64,000 bases of DNA from Bradyrhizobium liaoningense (GTDB taxonomy: Bacteria > Pseudomonadota > Alphaproteobacteria > Rhizobiales > Xanthobacteraceae). Shown here piece by piece: positions 24,684-33,717 of the stretch. Below the pieces are notes generated by a model. The model saw only the letters and a list, made by a program, of their open reading frames with translations. It was not told the origin of the DNA and searched no databases. The translations under genes were made by a program, and so were the position numbers. The stretch lies in contig NZ_JAFCJM010000017.1 in NCBI RefSeq assembly GCF_018130955.1, positions 1 to 64,000 of the forward strand. Reading direction: 5' to 3'. How positions within the stretch are numbered: the stretch's first letter is position 1; every line of letters starts with the position of its first letter.

Positions 24684-26555
24684 ATGACCGGCGCGACAAT
24701 CCGACTCACGATGGCCCAGGCGGTGGTGCGGTGGCTGACTCAACAATTCACCGAAATCGATGGTGTTCGCGTGCCCCTGTTCGCCGGCGTCTTCGGCATT
24801 TTTGGTCATGGGAACGTGACCTGCCTGTCCGAGGCCCTGGAGGCGGTGCAGGATCAACTGCCGACCTGGCGCGGACAGAACGAGCAGTCGATGGCATTAG
24901 CGGCTATCGGTTTCGCGAAGGCCAAGCTTCGGCGGCAAATCATGGTAGCCACGTCGTCCATTGGTCCAGGCGCTCTGAACATGGTGACGGCGGCGGGAAC
25001 GGCTCACGCAAATCGCTTGCCCCTTCTTCTCATCGCTGGCGATACGTTCACCAACCGGCTGCCGGATCCCGTTCTCCAGCAGGTCGAGCATTTTGGCGAC
25101 CCGACCGTCACCGTGAATGACGCTTTCAAGGCGGTCACGCGTTACTGGGATCGGATCACTCATCCCGCGCAGATCATTTCATCGCTGCCGCAGGCAGTGG
25201 CTGCCATGCTCGATCCGGCTGATTGCGGCCCGGCCTTTCTCGCGCTACCACAGGATACTCAGGAGGTAGCCTTCGACTACCCCGGGGTCTTCTTCGAATC
25301 TCGAACTTGGACCATCCCGCGTCTGCGTCCCGACCGTCAGAAGCTCGCGGAAGCAGCCGCGCTGCTCAAGACCGCGAAGAAGCCGCTTCTCATCTCTGGC
25401 GGCGGCGTGCGCTACTCGCTGGCGGGAAATGTCGTCGCGGATTTTGCGGTCAAGCGTGGAATTCCCATTGTGGAGACGGTCGCCGGCAAGGGCGCGGTGA
25501 CCCACTATCACCCGGCTCATGCGGGGCCGATCGGAATTATCGGCTCAACATCTGCGAATGCGCTTGCGGCCGAAGCCGATGTTGTCCTTGCGGTGGGTAC
25601 GCGCCTTCAGGATTTCACGACAGGATCATGGACCGCCTTCAGTCCGGACGCGCGCTTCATCTCGATCAACGCGGCCAGGTTCGATGCGGTGAAGCATCGT
25701 GCGCTGGCCGTGGTGGGCGACGCGCGGGAGACGATTGAAGAACTCGAAGCGTCGCTCGGCGCGTGGCGCGTCGACCCTGCCCACATCGCGCGTGCCCAGA
25801 TGCTCTTTAGGGAATGGGACGCGCTGCTCGAGTCACTGCAGGCCCCCAGCAACGCTCCGGTGCCGACCTACGCGCAGATAGTCCAGGCCGTGAATGCATC
25901 CGCCGGCGAGCGAGATACCTTGATTTCAGCCGCTGGCGGGCTGCCCGGCGAAGTGGCAAAGGGCTGGCGCGTCAAGGCGCCGAACACCTTTGACCTTGAG
26001 TTCGGCTTCTCTTGCATGGGCTACGAGGTCGCGGCCGGTTGGGGCCATGCGATGGCCAATTCCGGGCCCGGCGGACTCGGCGGCACGCCGATCGTGATGG
26101 TCGGCGACGGCACCTATTTGATGATGAACTCGGACATCTACTCGACCGTTCTGAGCGGTCACAAGATGATTGTTGTGGTCTGCGACAATGGCGGGTTCGC
26201 GGTGATCAACCGGTTGCAACAATTCAAAGGCGTGCCGGGATTCAACAATTTGTTGACCGATTGTCGAGTTCAGAATCGCGACAATCCTCCTCACGTTGAT
26301 TTTGCCAAGCACGCCGAGTCCATGGGGGCGGCTGCACGACGTTGCGAGAGCCTTGCCGACCTTGTTGCTGCGCTCGAATGGGCCAAAGGCAACGACCGCA
26401 CCACCGTGCTTTCGATCGTTTCGGACGCGTATTCGTGGGTTCCTGGCGATGCGGACTGGGACGTAGGCGTGCCCCAAGTATCGTTGCGCGAGACGGTTCG
26501 AAGCGCGCGCAAGCAGCAAGACGAGATCCGCGCGAAGCAGCGCATCGGAGTGTGA
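24684..26555 (+). CDS. iolD: 3D-(3,5/4)-trihydroxycyclohexane-1,2-dione acylhydrolase IolD (ThDP-dependent)
   Basis: A 623-residue thiamine diphosphate enzyme. The pyrimidine domain starts LTMAQAVVRWLTQQF and has FAGVFGIFGHGNVTCLSEAL and WRGQNEQSMALAAIGFAKA; this glutamate activates ThDP. The central domain follows, and the C-terminal diphosphate domain has VGDGTYLMMNSDIYSTV (GDG ... N). It hydrolyses the ring dione in myo-inositol catabolism. ATG 24684 has GGGAGGAG upstream; an earlier start at 24585 would remove the operator from the promoter. It is followed by iolE after 7 bp. Confidence 0.92.
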   Translation: MTGATIRLTMAQAVVRWLTQQFTEIDGVRVPLFAGVFGIFGHGNVTCLSEALEAVQDQLPTWRGQNEQSMALAAIGFAKAKLRRQIMVATSSIGPGALNMVTAAGTAHANRLPLLLIAGDTFTNRLPDPVLQQVEHFGDPTVTVNDAFKAVTRYWDRITHPAQIISSLPQAVAAMLDPADCGPAFLALPQDTQEVAFDYPGVFFESRTWTIPRLRPDRQKLAEAAALLKTAKKPLLISGGGVRYSLAGNVVADFAVKRGIPIVETVAGKGAVTHYHPAHAGPIGIIGSTSANALAAEADVVLAVGTRLQDFTTGSWTAFSPDARFISINAARFDAVKHRALAVVGDARETIEELEASLGAWRVDPAHIARAQMLFREWDALLESLQAPSNAPVPTYAQIVQAVNASAGERDTLISAAGGLPGEVAKGWRVKAPNTFDLEFGFSCMGYEVAAGWGHAMANSGPGGLGGTPIVMVGDGTYLMMNSDIYSTVLSGHKMIVVVCDNGGFAVINRLQQFKGVPGFNNLLTDCRVQNRDNPPHVDFAKHAESMGAAARRCESLADLVAALEWAKGNDRTTVLSIVSDAYSWVPGDADWDVGVPQVSLRETVRSARKQQDEIRAKQRIGV

Positions 26556-26562
26556 AGGAACC

Positions 26563-27462
26563 ATGAAAGCGAAACTTGGAATTGCTCCCATTGCCTGGTG
26601 GAACGACGACCTTGCCGATCTGTCCGACGACGTGAGCCTGGAGGAGTGCTTACGCCAGGCGAGCGTCGCCGGCTTTACGGGAATGGAGACCGGACGGCGC
26701 TTCCCGATGAACATGAAGGAACTGGGGCCGATACTCGCCCGATTTGGCATTTCCGTGTGCGGCGGCTGGTTCTCCGGCCTTCTGCTCGACGGTGACATCG
26801 AACGAGAGAAGGACCGCGTTCGCGCCCAGATGGAATTTTTCATTGCGGCGAAGGCGCCTTGCATCGTCTACGGCGAAACTGCGCGCTCGATCCAGGGCAT
26901 TCGCTCCGCGCCGCTCGATACCAAACCCCGGCTTTCGGACGAGGAGATGAAGGGCTATGGACGCAAGATGACTGACTTCGCCGAGTGGTGTGCCGAGCAG
27001 GGAATGCCGATCGCTTACCATCACCACATGGCTGCGGCGATCGAGACCGAAGCTGAACTCGACCTGCTCATGGCGAATTCCGGTGAGGCGTTAGCGCTGT
27101 TGTTCGATGCCGGCCACATGGCTTTTGCCGGCGGCAACGTCTTGCGTGTCATCGACAAACATCATTCCCGCATAAGCCATGTGCATACCAAGGACGTCCG
27201 CAGCAGCGTCATTGACAAGCTCGACCGGAGACGGGAGAGCTTCCTCGACGCGGTGGTGAAAGGGGCATTCACCGTGCCAGGTGACGGCTCGCTCGACTTC
27301 GCCGCGATCATCGCCCGCCTCGCATCCTACGGCTACGAGGGATGGTTCGTCGTCGAAGCTGAGCAGGATCCGAAGATCAATCCCCCGCTCGAAATGGCCA
27401 AGAAAGGCCACGCGGAACTGATGCGCTTGATGGCATCTTCCGGATACGAAGTCGTGCAATGA
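26563..27462 (+). CDS. iolE: Inosose dehydratase IolE
   Basis: A 299-residue xylose-isomerase-like TIM barrel. It opens with LGIAPIAWWNDDLADLSDDVSLEECL, typical of IolE. Metal-site blocks are IAYHHHMAAAIETEAELD (about 150), LLFDAGHMAFAGG (about 183), SHVHTKDVR (about 207) and VVEAEQDPKINPPLEMA (about 265). It dehydrates 2-keto-myo-inositol to the dione used by IolD. It overlaps the next reading frame by four bases. Confidence 0.92.
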   Translation: MKAKLGIAPIAWWNDDLADLSDDVSLEECLRQASVAGFTGMETGRRFPMNMKELGPILARFGISVCGGWFSGLLLDGDIEREKDRVRAQMEFFIAAKAPCIVYGETARSIQGIRSAPLDTKPRLSDEEMKGYGRKMTDFAEWCAEQGMPIAYHHHMAAAIETEAELDLLMANSGEALALLFDAGHMAFAGGNVLRVIDKHHSRISHVHTKDVRSSVIDKLDRRRESFLDAVVKGAFTVPGDGSLDFAAIIARLASYGYEGWFVVEAEQDPKINPPLEMAKKGHAELMRLMASSGYEVVQ

Positions 27463-27488
27463 GCCGTACCGATCGGGAGGAGAGTGAA

Positions 27489-28463
27489 ATGAGCATCGGG
27501 ATCGGGGTCATCGGGACGGGTGTCATGGGCGCCGAGCATGCTCGGATACTCCGACACGAGACTCCCGGTGCTCATCTTGCCGGGATTTGTGACGCCGACG
27601 CGACTCGGGCGCAGGCAGTTGCCTCTGGAGCAACCGTCTTTTCGGATCCTCAATCGTTGATCGCGTCGGATCAGATCGACGCGATCGTGATTGCATCGCC
27701 CGACGCCACACACGCGGCGCTAACACTAGCCAGCATCGAGGCGGGGAAGCCTGTTCTCTGCGAAAAGCCTTTGGCGTCTTCGGCAGCGAATGCCCTGGAC
27801 GTGGTGCAGGCGGAAGTTGCTTTGGGTCGCAGGCTCATCCAGGTCGGATACATGCGCCGGTTTGACCCGGGATATCAGCAGATCAAGCGCATCAAAGACG
27901 CCGGTGAATTGGGCGGACCCGTGTTGCTGCACAACGTGCACCGAAACGTTCGCGCGCCGGAGTGGTTCGACGGCTCGATGGCCATCACGAATTCGTTCGT
28001 CCACGAGATCGACGTCAGCCGTTGGCTTCTGGGGTCGGAGATGGTCTCCGCGCACGTGGAGGCGGGGCCTGGCGGCGAACCCCTCATGATCACGATGAAG
28101 ACGGACAAGAACGAAATTGTCTCGACTGAGGTTTTCGTGAATGCCAGCTACGGTTACCACGTCCATGTCGAACTGGTCGGTCGGCAGGGCACGGTATCGC
28201 TGGCTCCGGCATCACTGACGCTGGTGAACAGAGACAGAGCCGGCCGTCATTCGTATCCGGACAATTGGGTGCCGAGGTTCGAAGAGGCGTATCGCAGGCA
28301 GATGGCTGATTGGGTCAGCGCTGCGAAGACCGGAGCGTCGGTTGGAGCGAGCGCATGGGACGGCTATGTCGCCTCGGCCATCGCAGAGCAGGTCGCTGGG
28401 GCTCTCGCCGGAAATGGTGTGACAGCCCTGAAATATGGACCACGCCCCTCGCTGTACGACTGA
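27489..28463 (+). CDS. Gfo/Idh/MocA dehydrogenase, probable inositol 2-dehydrogenase
   Basis: A 324-residue dehydrogenase. It has IGVIGTGVMGAEHARILRHE, CEKPLASSAANALDVV near 87, and VGYMRRFDPGYQQIKRIKDAGELG plus NSFVHEIDVSRWLLG, the layout of IolG/IdhA proteins. ATG 27489 has GGGAGG eight bases upstream. The frame opens ten codons earlier at 27459 overlapping iolE, but without a good site. It directly follows iolDE and may replace the frameshifted iolG at 30.8 kb. It could instead act on chiro- or scyllo-inositol. Confidence 0.82.
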   Translation: MSIGIGVIGTGVMGAEHARILRHETPGAHLAGICDADATRAQAVASGATVFSDPQSLIASDQIDAIVIASPDATHAALTLASIEAGKPVLCEKPLASSAANALDVVQAEVALGRRLIQVGYMRRFDPGYQQIKRIKDAGELGGPVLLHNVHRNVRAPEWFDGSMAITNSFVHEIDVSRWLLGSEMVSAHVEAGPGGEPLMITMKTDKNEIVSTEVFVNASYGYHVHVELVGRQGTVSLAPASLTLVNRDRAGRHSYPDNWVPRFEEAYRRQMADWVSAAKTGASVGASAWDGYVASAIAEQVAGALAGNGVTALKYGPRPSLYD

Positions 28464-28540
28464 CAAATAGCAAGCGAACGAGGCTGGAGGGAGTTCGACC
28501 AGCCGCTCACGCGATCCAAATGCGAATCCCGGGAGAGGAA

Positions 28541-29614
28541 ATGATGATCAAGTATGCAGTTGTCGGCGCAGGCTGGATTTCGCAAAAGGCCTTCTTGCCG
28601 GGCGTTGGACAGTCCACAAACTCGAAGGTCACCGCGATCGTGACCGGTGATCGAGACAAGGCCGCGCGGTTGGCGGAGTTCCATGGTGTTGGCCAGATCG
28701 TCGGTTATGACGGATACGATGCCCTTTTGAGAGGCTCCGACGTCGACGCGGTGTATATTGCTCTGCCCAACCACTTGCATGCTGACTACGCTATTCGGGC
28801 GGCTCGCGCCGGCAAGCACGTCTTGGTCGAGAAGCCGCTGGCTACCAACGAACAAGATGCGCTCGGCATGATCGCTGCTGCGCATGAAGCCGGCGTGTTT
28901 CTGATGACCGCCTATAGGCTCCACAACGAACCCGGAACTGTCGCGGTCCTCGAACACATCCGCAATGACGCGATCGGCCGGCCGCTCTTCTTTCAATCGG
29001 TGTTCAGTTTCCAGGCGCCGCCAGAGAACCACAGACTGAAAGCTGCGAGTTGGGGCGGACCGCTCCAGGACGTAGGGGTTTACTGCATCAATGCGGCTCG
29101 TCACATCTTTGCTGAAGAGCCGATCGAGGCCATGGCGATGGCGCATCGACCGAACGACGATCCGCGTTTTCGTGAGGTGGAAGCGTCCGTCGCAGCTTTG
29201 CTGCGTTTCCCTTCGGGCGGTTTGGCGCAATTCGTCGCCAGCTTCGGGGCGGCCGCCGCCGACAATTATCGGGTCGTCGGGACGGCGGGCGAGCTCGAAC
29301 TCGATCCCGGCTTTAGGTTCGAGGCTGCAACAAAACTACGTCTGCGCCGCGACGGCGAGGTCCGTGAAACGCAGTTTCCGCAAATCGACCATTTTGGCGC
29401 GCAGGTGGAATATTTTTCAGATTGCATCAAGGCGGGAACGCCGCCTGAGGCTGATGGCGAGGAAGGGTTGGCCGACTTGCGCGCACTGGTCGCAATTGAA
29501 ACGGCCGTCCTGACGGGACAACCGCAAACCATCACATCCCGACCACGTGCCCGCCATCCAACGCCAGACATGGTGCGAGTTACCCCGGTGACCGATCGCC
29601 GACTGGTTTTTTGA
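28541..29614 (+). CDS. Gfo/Idh/MocA family dehydrogenase
   Basis: A 357-residue dehydrogenase. N-terminal YAVVGAGWISQKAFLPGVGQ, EKPLATNEQDALGMI near 100, and GGPLQDVGVYCINAARHIF near 172 (the D-x3-Y/H block typical of glucose-fructose oxidoreductase-like members). A GGGAGAGGA site precedes the paired ATGs at 28541/28544. It is 77 bp behind the previous dehydrogenase and convergent with the RpiR gene. Substrate unknown; it closes the iolDE transcription unit. Confidence 0.8.
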   Translation: MMIKYAVVGAGWISQKAFLPGVGQSTNSKVTAIVTGDRDKAARLAEFHGVGQIVGYDGYDALLRGSDVDAVYIALPNHLHADYAIRAARAGKHVLVEKPLATNEQDALGMIAAAHEAGVFLMTAYRLHNEPGTVAVLEHIRNDAIGRPLFFQSVFSFQAPPENHRLKAASWGGPLQDVGVYCINAARHIFAEEPIEAMAMAHRPNDDPRFREVEASVAALLRFPSGGLAQFVASFGAAAADNYRVVGTAGELELDPGFRFEAATKLRLRRDGEVRETQFPQIDHFGAQVEYFSDCIKAGTPPEADGEEGLADLRALVAIETAVLTGQPQTITSRPRARHPTPDMVRVTPVTDRRLVF

Positions 29615-29656
29615 GAGCGTGACGAGGTACCTTAGCGTAAGCCAGTTCGTGTTATT

Positions 29657-30529
29657 CTACTTACCGGTAACGGTTGGAATTCGCGGATTGACGTCGTTTT
29701 TCTGTAGTCTCGCTGCCAGCGCTACCGTCAAAGCCTGTGCAAGGCACATCGGAGCGGCGAGTGAACGCGAAAACGTGTATTCATGCTCTGGAACAGCGAA
29801 CAGAACGCGGGCGCTCTTAGCCAGCGGCGACAGCGTGCTATCCGATATCGCAATGATGGGAACACCATTGCGCCCGGCTTCCTCCACAACGTTGACGACC
29901 TCGTTTGCGTAGAATCGGAACGACACCGCAACGAGTACGTCCTTCTTGCGGATCGTGCGCGCGATGTGAGTCGCAAGTCCGCCGCCTGCGTCGAGCAACA
30001 CGCAACGTTTGCCCAACATGGTCAATATGTAACGAAGGAATTCAACTACGGGCGCTGAACGTAGTTGCCCGATCAGAAAAACCGAGTCGGCTCTCTCAAG
30101 GAGGTTCACCGCTTCCGAGAGAGCCTTTGGTGAAATCTCCGTGAGCATGTCCTGAAGGGAGGCAATGTCACGGACGACCAGGTCGCGCAGAAAGCCAACT
30201 TCGCTACGATCGGCACGAGCGCCCAACTCGACTTCCAGAGCTTTAATCCGCGCCTCGAAACCCGGGGCGGCGGTTGACAAGCGCCGTTGAAACAGCGCCT
30301 GAAGCTCCTTGAAACCCTCATAGCCAAGTGATTGGGCGAAGCGCACGAAGCTCGAGGCATGGATGCCGCAGCGGTCGGCGATGGCGTTCACCGACAGGAC
30401 CGCGACATCATTCGGGTTCTGGGTCAGATAAACGGCTATCTTTTGATAGGACTTGCTCATGTCATCGTAGCGATCGTGGATGACACGGATCAATTCCTCA
30501 TAGTCTTCCGGCGTCTTCACGTCCTGCAT
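29657..30529 (-). CDS. RpiR/MurR-family transcriptional regulator (IolR-like)
   Basis: A 290-residue regulator. The N-terminal HTH_6 domain (about 10-85) contains YQKIAVYLTQNPNDVAVLSVNAIADRCGIHASSFVRFAQSLGY-type helices. The C-terminal SIS sugar-isomerase domain (about 130-270) contains SVFLIGQLRSAPVVEFLRYI and KKDVLVAVSFRFYANEVVNVVEEA. RpiR members repress inositol genes in several rhizobia. Its place inside the cluster and the three shared GCAA-N6-TTGC sites make it the likely local regulator. I see no copy of the site directly before its own start. Confidence 0.87.
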   Translation of the reverse strand: MQDVKTPEDYEELIRVIHDRYDDMSKSYQKIAVYLTQNPNDVAVLSVNAIADRCGIHASSFVRFAQSLGYEGFKELQALFQRRLSTAAPGFEARIKALEVELGARADRSEVGFLRDLVVRDIASLQDMLTEISPKALSEAVNLLERADSVFLIGQLRSAPVVEFLRYILTMLGKRCVLLDAGGGLATHIARTIRKKDVLVAVSFRFYANEVVNVVEEAGRNGVPIIAISDSTLSPLAKSARVLFAVPEHEYTFSRSLAAPMCLAQALTVALAARLQKNDVNPRIPTVTGK

Positions 30530-30783
30530 CTAAGGTGCTCTCGTCATTGGTTTCATCGTGTGCGGATGCTGGCAACTTCACTCTCGTTCGGAAGGTTGTC
30601 CTCTCCAAAAGCCAGCAGGGCCAAGGCGTCGGCATTGGTCGAGCATCCAGCAACACAGCCTGGCCGTTGACCGGACGGGCCAAGGACCCAAAGGGACTCG
30701 CGCGCCCTCGCATCACCAGTGCTGGCGGCGGGGCACAATCATCGATAGTACCGGCGAACAATTATTGACACTTTTGCATATTT

Positions 30784-30799
30784 GCAATAACTCTTGCAA
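30784..30799. promoter_or_regulatory. Candidate inositol-regulon operator, site 2
   Basis: GCAATAACTCTTGCAA, 23 bp before the GTG start of the iolG reading frame. Identical to site 3 at all twelve fixed positions. Confidence 0.6.
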
Positions 30800-30822
30800 G
30801 CAAATCGAACATTCGTCGGCGG

Positions 30823-31835
30823 GTGGAAACGGTGGCGATCAAATTCGCATTGCTCGGGTGCGGGCGTATCGGCGTGCTGCACGCCCGGAATCTTGCCAAG
30901 GCGGACGGAGCCCGCCTGGAGACGGTATTCGATCCAAATACAGCTGCCGCTGAAGCGGTCGCAAGAGCGCATGGCTGCGGGGTATCCGCAAGCGTGGAAG
31001 ATGCGATCGGTAAGGCCGACGCGGTTCTCATTGCGACATCGACTGCCACCCATTCCGATCTAATCGAGCTCACGGCAAAGGCCGGCAAGGCGATTTTGTG
31101 TGAGAAGCCGATAGATCTCAGCCTCGATCGGGTACGAGCATGCCGCAAGGCCATTGAAGGCTGCAACGTACCAATTCAGATTGGCTTCAATCGCCGCTTC
31201 GACCCCGGGCACCGAGCTGCGCGCGACGCGTGTGCCGCTGGCAAGATCGGAAAACTTGAGCAGGTGGTTATCACGTCGCGTGATCCAGGAATGCCGCCGC
31301 GAGGTTACACTGCGGTCTCGGGCGGTATCTTCCGAGACATGACGATTCACGATTTTGACGTGGCGCGCTTCATGTTGAACGACGAGCCGACAGAGGTCTT
31401 CGCGACCGGCAGCGCGCTTGTTGATCCTCTATTGGACCGGATTTCGGCGACTTCGACTCCATCATGGTGATCATGCGTACTGCTGACGGAAAGCTGTGCC
31501 ACATCAACAACTCTCGACGGGCTGCCTTTGGCTATGACCAGCGGATCGAGCTCTTTGGCAGCGATGGGATGGTCATCTCCGATAACAAGAAGGCGCACGA
31601 GCTGAAGTTTTACGGCTCGACCACGACTGAAGGGGCTGAGCCCTACCTCAACTTCTTTATCGAGCGTTATGCGGAGGCCTACGAAGCCGAGATCGCGGCC
31701 TTCATTGCGGCCGTTCGCGACGCTGCGCCGACCCAGGCGACTTTCGACGACGGATACCGCGCGCTCATGCTCGCGGAGGCGGCGGTCGAGTCCGCCAGGA
31801 CCGGCAAGAAGGTCGAAGTCCACGATATCGTGTGA
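30823..31835 (+). pseudogene. iolG: Inositol 2-dehydrogenase gene (iolG) split by a -1 frameshift
   Basis: The first 200 codons from GTG 30823 read as IolG: FALLGCGRIGVLHARNLA, CEKPIDLSLDRVRACRKA, IQIGFNRRFDPGHRAARD, GGIFRDMTIHDFDVARFML, ATGSALVDP. After GTT GAT CCT (to about 31427) the family sequence continues in another frame as IGPDFGDFDSIMVIMRTADGK and runs on to 31835 (HDIV). One base is missing around 31428-31431 (CCTCTATTGG). In the original frame the protein ends about 15 residues later at 31470. Joined, the two parts give about 337 residues, the normal length. Either a real inactivation or a base-call error; no slippery sequence is present. Confidence 0.85.
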
Positions 31836-31912
31836 CGTTGAAGGTGCCTATGGCGTCGAGCAGCAGCAGCGACAGGCCAAGCAGCACTCGGACCGACTCT
31901 TGGAGAACCGAA

Positions 31913-32722
31913 ATGACTTCGATGCATGGAAAGATCGCGATTGTCACGGGCGGGACCCAGGGGCTCGGTGCCGCCATCGCCAAACTCTTCGCCGAGCGCG
32001 GCGCGAAGGGCATCGTCACGTGCGGTCGTGACGAGACGAAGGGGCGAGCAAAGGCCGATGCAATCGCCACAGCCACGGGCGCAGCCGTGGTATTTGTGCG
32101 CGCTGACCTGACGAAGACCGAGGATTGCGCCAGAGTCGTAGCTGAGGCGGACAGGGCCTTCGGGCGCGTCGACGCCTTGGTGAATGCCGCGGGTGACACG
32201 AGCCGCGGTACGATCATCGACACAAGCCCGGAACTGTTCGACAAGATCTTCGCCGTCAACACGCGTGCCCCCTTCTTTCTGATGCAGGATGCGATCAAGC
32301 TCATGCGCCGCGACAAAGTGCAGGGCACGATCGTCAACGTCTCTTCAATGTCGGCGATGGGTGGCCAGTCCTTCATTGCTGCCTATTGCGCATCGAAAGG
32401 CGCGCTCGACACGCTGACGCGAAACACGGCCCACGCGCTGCTGCGCAACCGCATCCGTGTGAACGGTCTCAACATTGGCTGGATGGCCTCGGAAGGCGAG
32501 GACAACATACAACAGGTCTATCATGGCCGGACTGCGAATTGGCTTGAGGAGGCGGCCGCGCGGCAGCCCTTCGGCCGATTGCTCGATCCCATCGAGGTGG
32601 CGCGCGCCGTTGCGTTCCTGTCCTGCGGTGAGTCTGGAATGATGACGGGGGCCACGATCAACTTCGATCAAAGCATCTGGGGCGCCTATGATACGTCACC
32701 GCACCCGGAAGCGCCGCTCTGA
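31913..32722 (+). CDS. Short-chain dehydrogenase/reductase (SDR)
   Basis: A 269-residue classical SDR. NAD motif IVTGGTQGLGAAIA is near residues 10-23, then NAAGDTSRG, the catalytic Ser region VNVSSMSAMGG, and AYCASKGALD (Tyr-x3-Lys) near 158. It starts MTSMHGKIAIV at ATG 31913 with GGAG upstream. It follows the broken iolG by 77 bp and belongs to the same unit. Probably oxidises or reduces an inositol-derived or sugar polyol; substrate unknown. Confidence 0.87.
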   Translation: MTSMHGKIAIVTGGTQGLGAAIAKLFAERGAKGIVTCGRDETKGRAKADAIATATGAAVVFVRADLTKTEDCARVVAEADRAFGRVDALVNAAGDTSRGTIIDTSPELFDKIFAVNTRAPFFLMQDAIKLMRRDKVQGTIVNVSSMSAMGGQSFIAAYCASKGALDTLTRNTAHALLRNRIRVNGLNIGWMASEGEDNIQQVYHGRTANWLEEAAARQPFGRLLDPIEVARAVAFLSCGESGMMTGATINFDQSIWGAYDTSPHPEAPL

Positions 32723-32908
32723 GATGGTTCGAGGCCAAAGCCCTTTCTCTGTGACAAGCGGGCGACGCCATGGACGGCATCGCGGCAGGCAAGCTGGACG
32801 CGGTCTCCTGCACTGCTGATGTCCACGCGTTCTGGCCAAGCCACGATGAGCGTCCATGCAAGAGCCCCCGCCAGCATGTGAAATAGGTGTTGCAGGATTC
32901 TAGGCTAT

Positions 32909-32924
32909 GCAATATTAGTTGCAA
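32909..32924. promoter_or_regulatory. Candidate inositol-regulon operator, site 3
   Basis: GCAATATTAGTTGCAA, 52 bp before the GTG start of the sugar ABC ATPase. Same GCAATA-N4-TTGCAA word as site 2. It ties the transporter to the iol genes. Confidence 0.6.
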
Positions 32925-32976
32925 AAAGAACGATGTGAAGCGGCCGGATAGAGCCGCCACCGCATGGAGGGAACGC

Positions 32977-33717
32977 GTGGCTTTGCTTGATGTGCGAAGC
33001 ATCTCGAAGAGCTTTGGTGCTATTCGGGCGCTGTCCGATGTCAGCTTTTCGGTTGATGCGGGGGAAGTGGTCGGGCTGATGGGCGACAACGGCGCCGGCA
33101 AGTCGACCATGGTGAAGCTGATTGCCGGAAACTTCCCGCCGACCGAGGGCGCCATCGTCGTCGAGGGCAAGGCATGCCATTTCCACAGGCCGATCGAGGC
33201 CCGGGCCGAGGGCATTGAAGTTGTCTATCAGGAGCTCGCGCTCGCCGACAACCTCACCGCCGCGGAGAACGTCTTCCTCGGACGCGAAATCAAGAAGGGT
33301 TTCTGGCCGTTCCGCATCCTCGACAAGCAGTCGATGATCGGGCGCGCCGGCGAGCTTTTCGCCGAGCTCAAATCGGAAACGCGTCCCCGGGACCTCGTGA
33401 AGAAGATGTCGGGGGGGCAGCGCCAGGCTGTTGCGATTGCCCGGGCCCGGCTGTCTAATGCCAAGCTCGTCCTGATGGACGAGCCGACCGCGGCCATTTC
33501 TGTGCGACAGGTCGCCGAGGTGCTCGAGCTTATCCGCCGGCTGAAGGCTCGCGGAGTATCGGTGATGCTGATCAGCCACCGCATGCCTGACGTGTTTTCC
33601 GTCTGCGATCGTATCATTGTGCTCCGGCGTGGCTCAAAGGTGGCCGACAAGGAAACCGCGACGACCTCGCCCGAGCAGATCACCGGCCTGATTACGGGGG
33701 CGATCCGTGAAGCCTAG
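32977..33717 (+). CDS. Sugar ABC transporter ATPase, single ABC domain (FrcA-like)
   Basis: A 246-residue ATPase with one ABC domain. Walker A GDNGAGKSTMVK is near 38, signature KMSGGQRQAVAIARA near 143, and Walker B LVLMDEPTAAISVRQ near 163. GTG 32977 has GGAGG at 32966-32970. RbsA-type inositol ATPases usually have two tandem domains of about 500 residues; this half-size form resembles fructose-type FrcA. It overlaps the permease start by 11 bases. Likely substrate is inositol or a related polyol because of the shared operator and neighbours. Confidence 0.87.
   Translation: MALLDVRSISKSFGAIRALSDVSFSVDAGEVVGLMGDNGAGKSTMVKLIAGNFPPTEGAIVVEGKACHFHRPIEARAEGIEVVYQELALADNLTAAENVFLGREIKKGFWPFRILDKQSMIGRAGELFAELKSETRPRDLVKKMSGGQRQAVAIARARLSNAKLVLMDEPTAAISVRQVAEVLELIRRLKARGVSVMLISHRMPDVFSVCDRIIVLRRGSKVADKETATTSPEQITGLITGAIREA

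Noticed and set aside
31420..31475. Programmed frameshift in iolG
   Set aside because: No slippery heptamer, internal ribosome site or stem-loop was seen; frameshifting is not known in this family. A mutation or sequencing error is simpler.
32770..32886. 38-codon ORF (MDGIAAGKLDAVSC...) before the sugar ABC ATPase
   Set aside because: Slight resemblance to the end of a sugar-binding protein, but no ribosome site and too short to judge.
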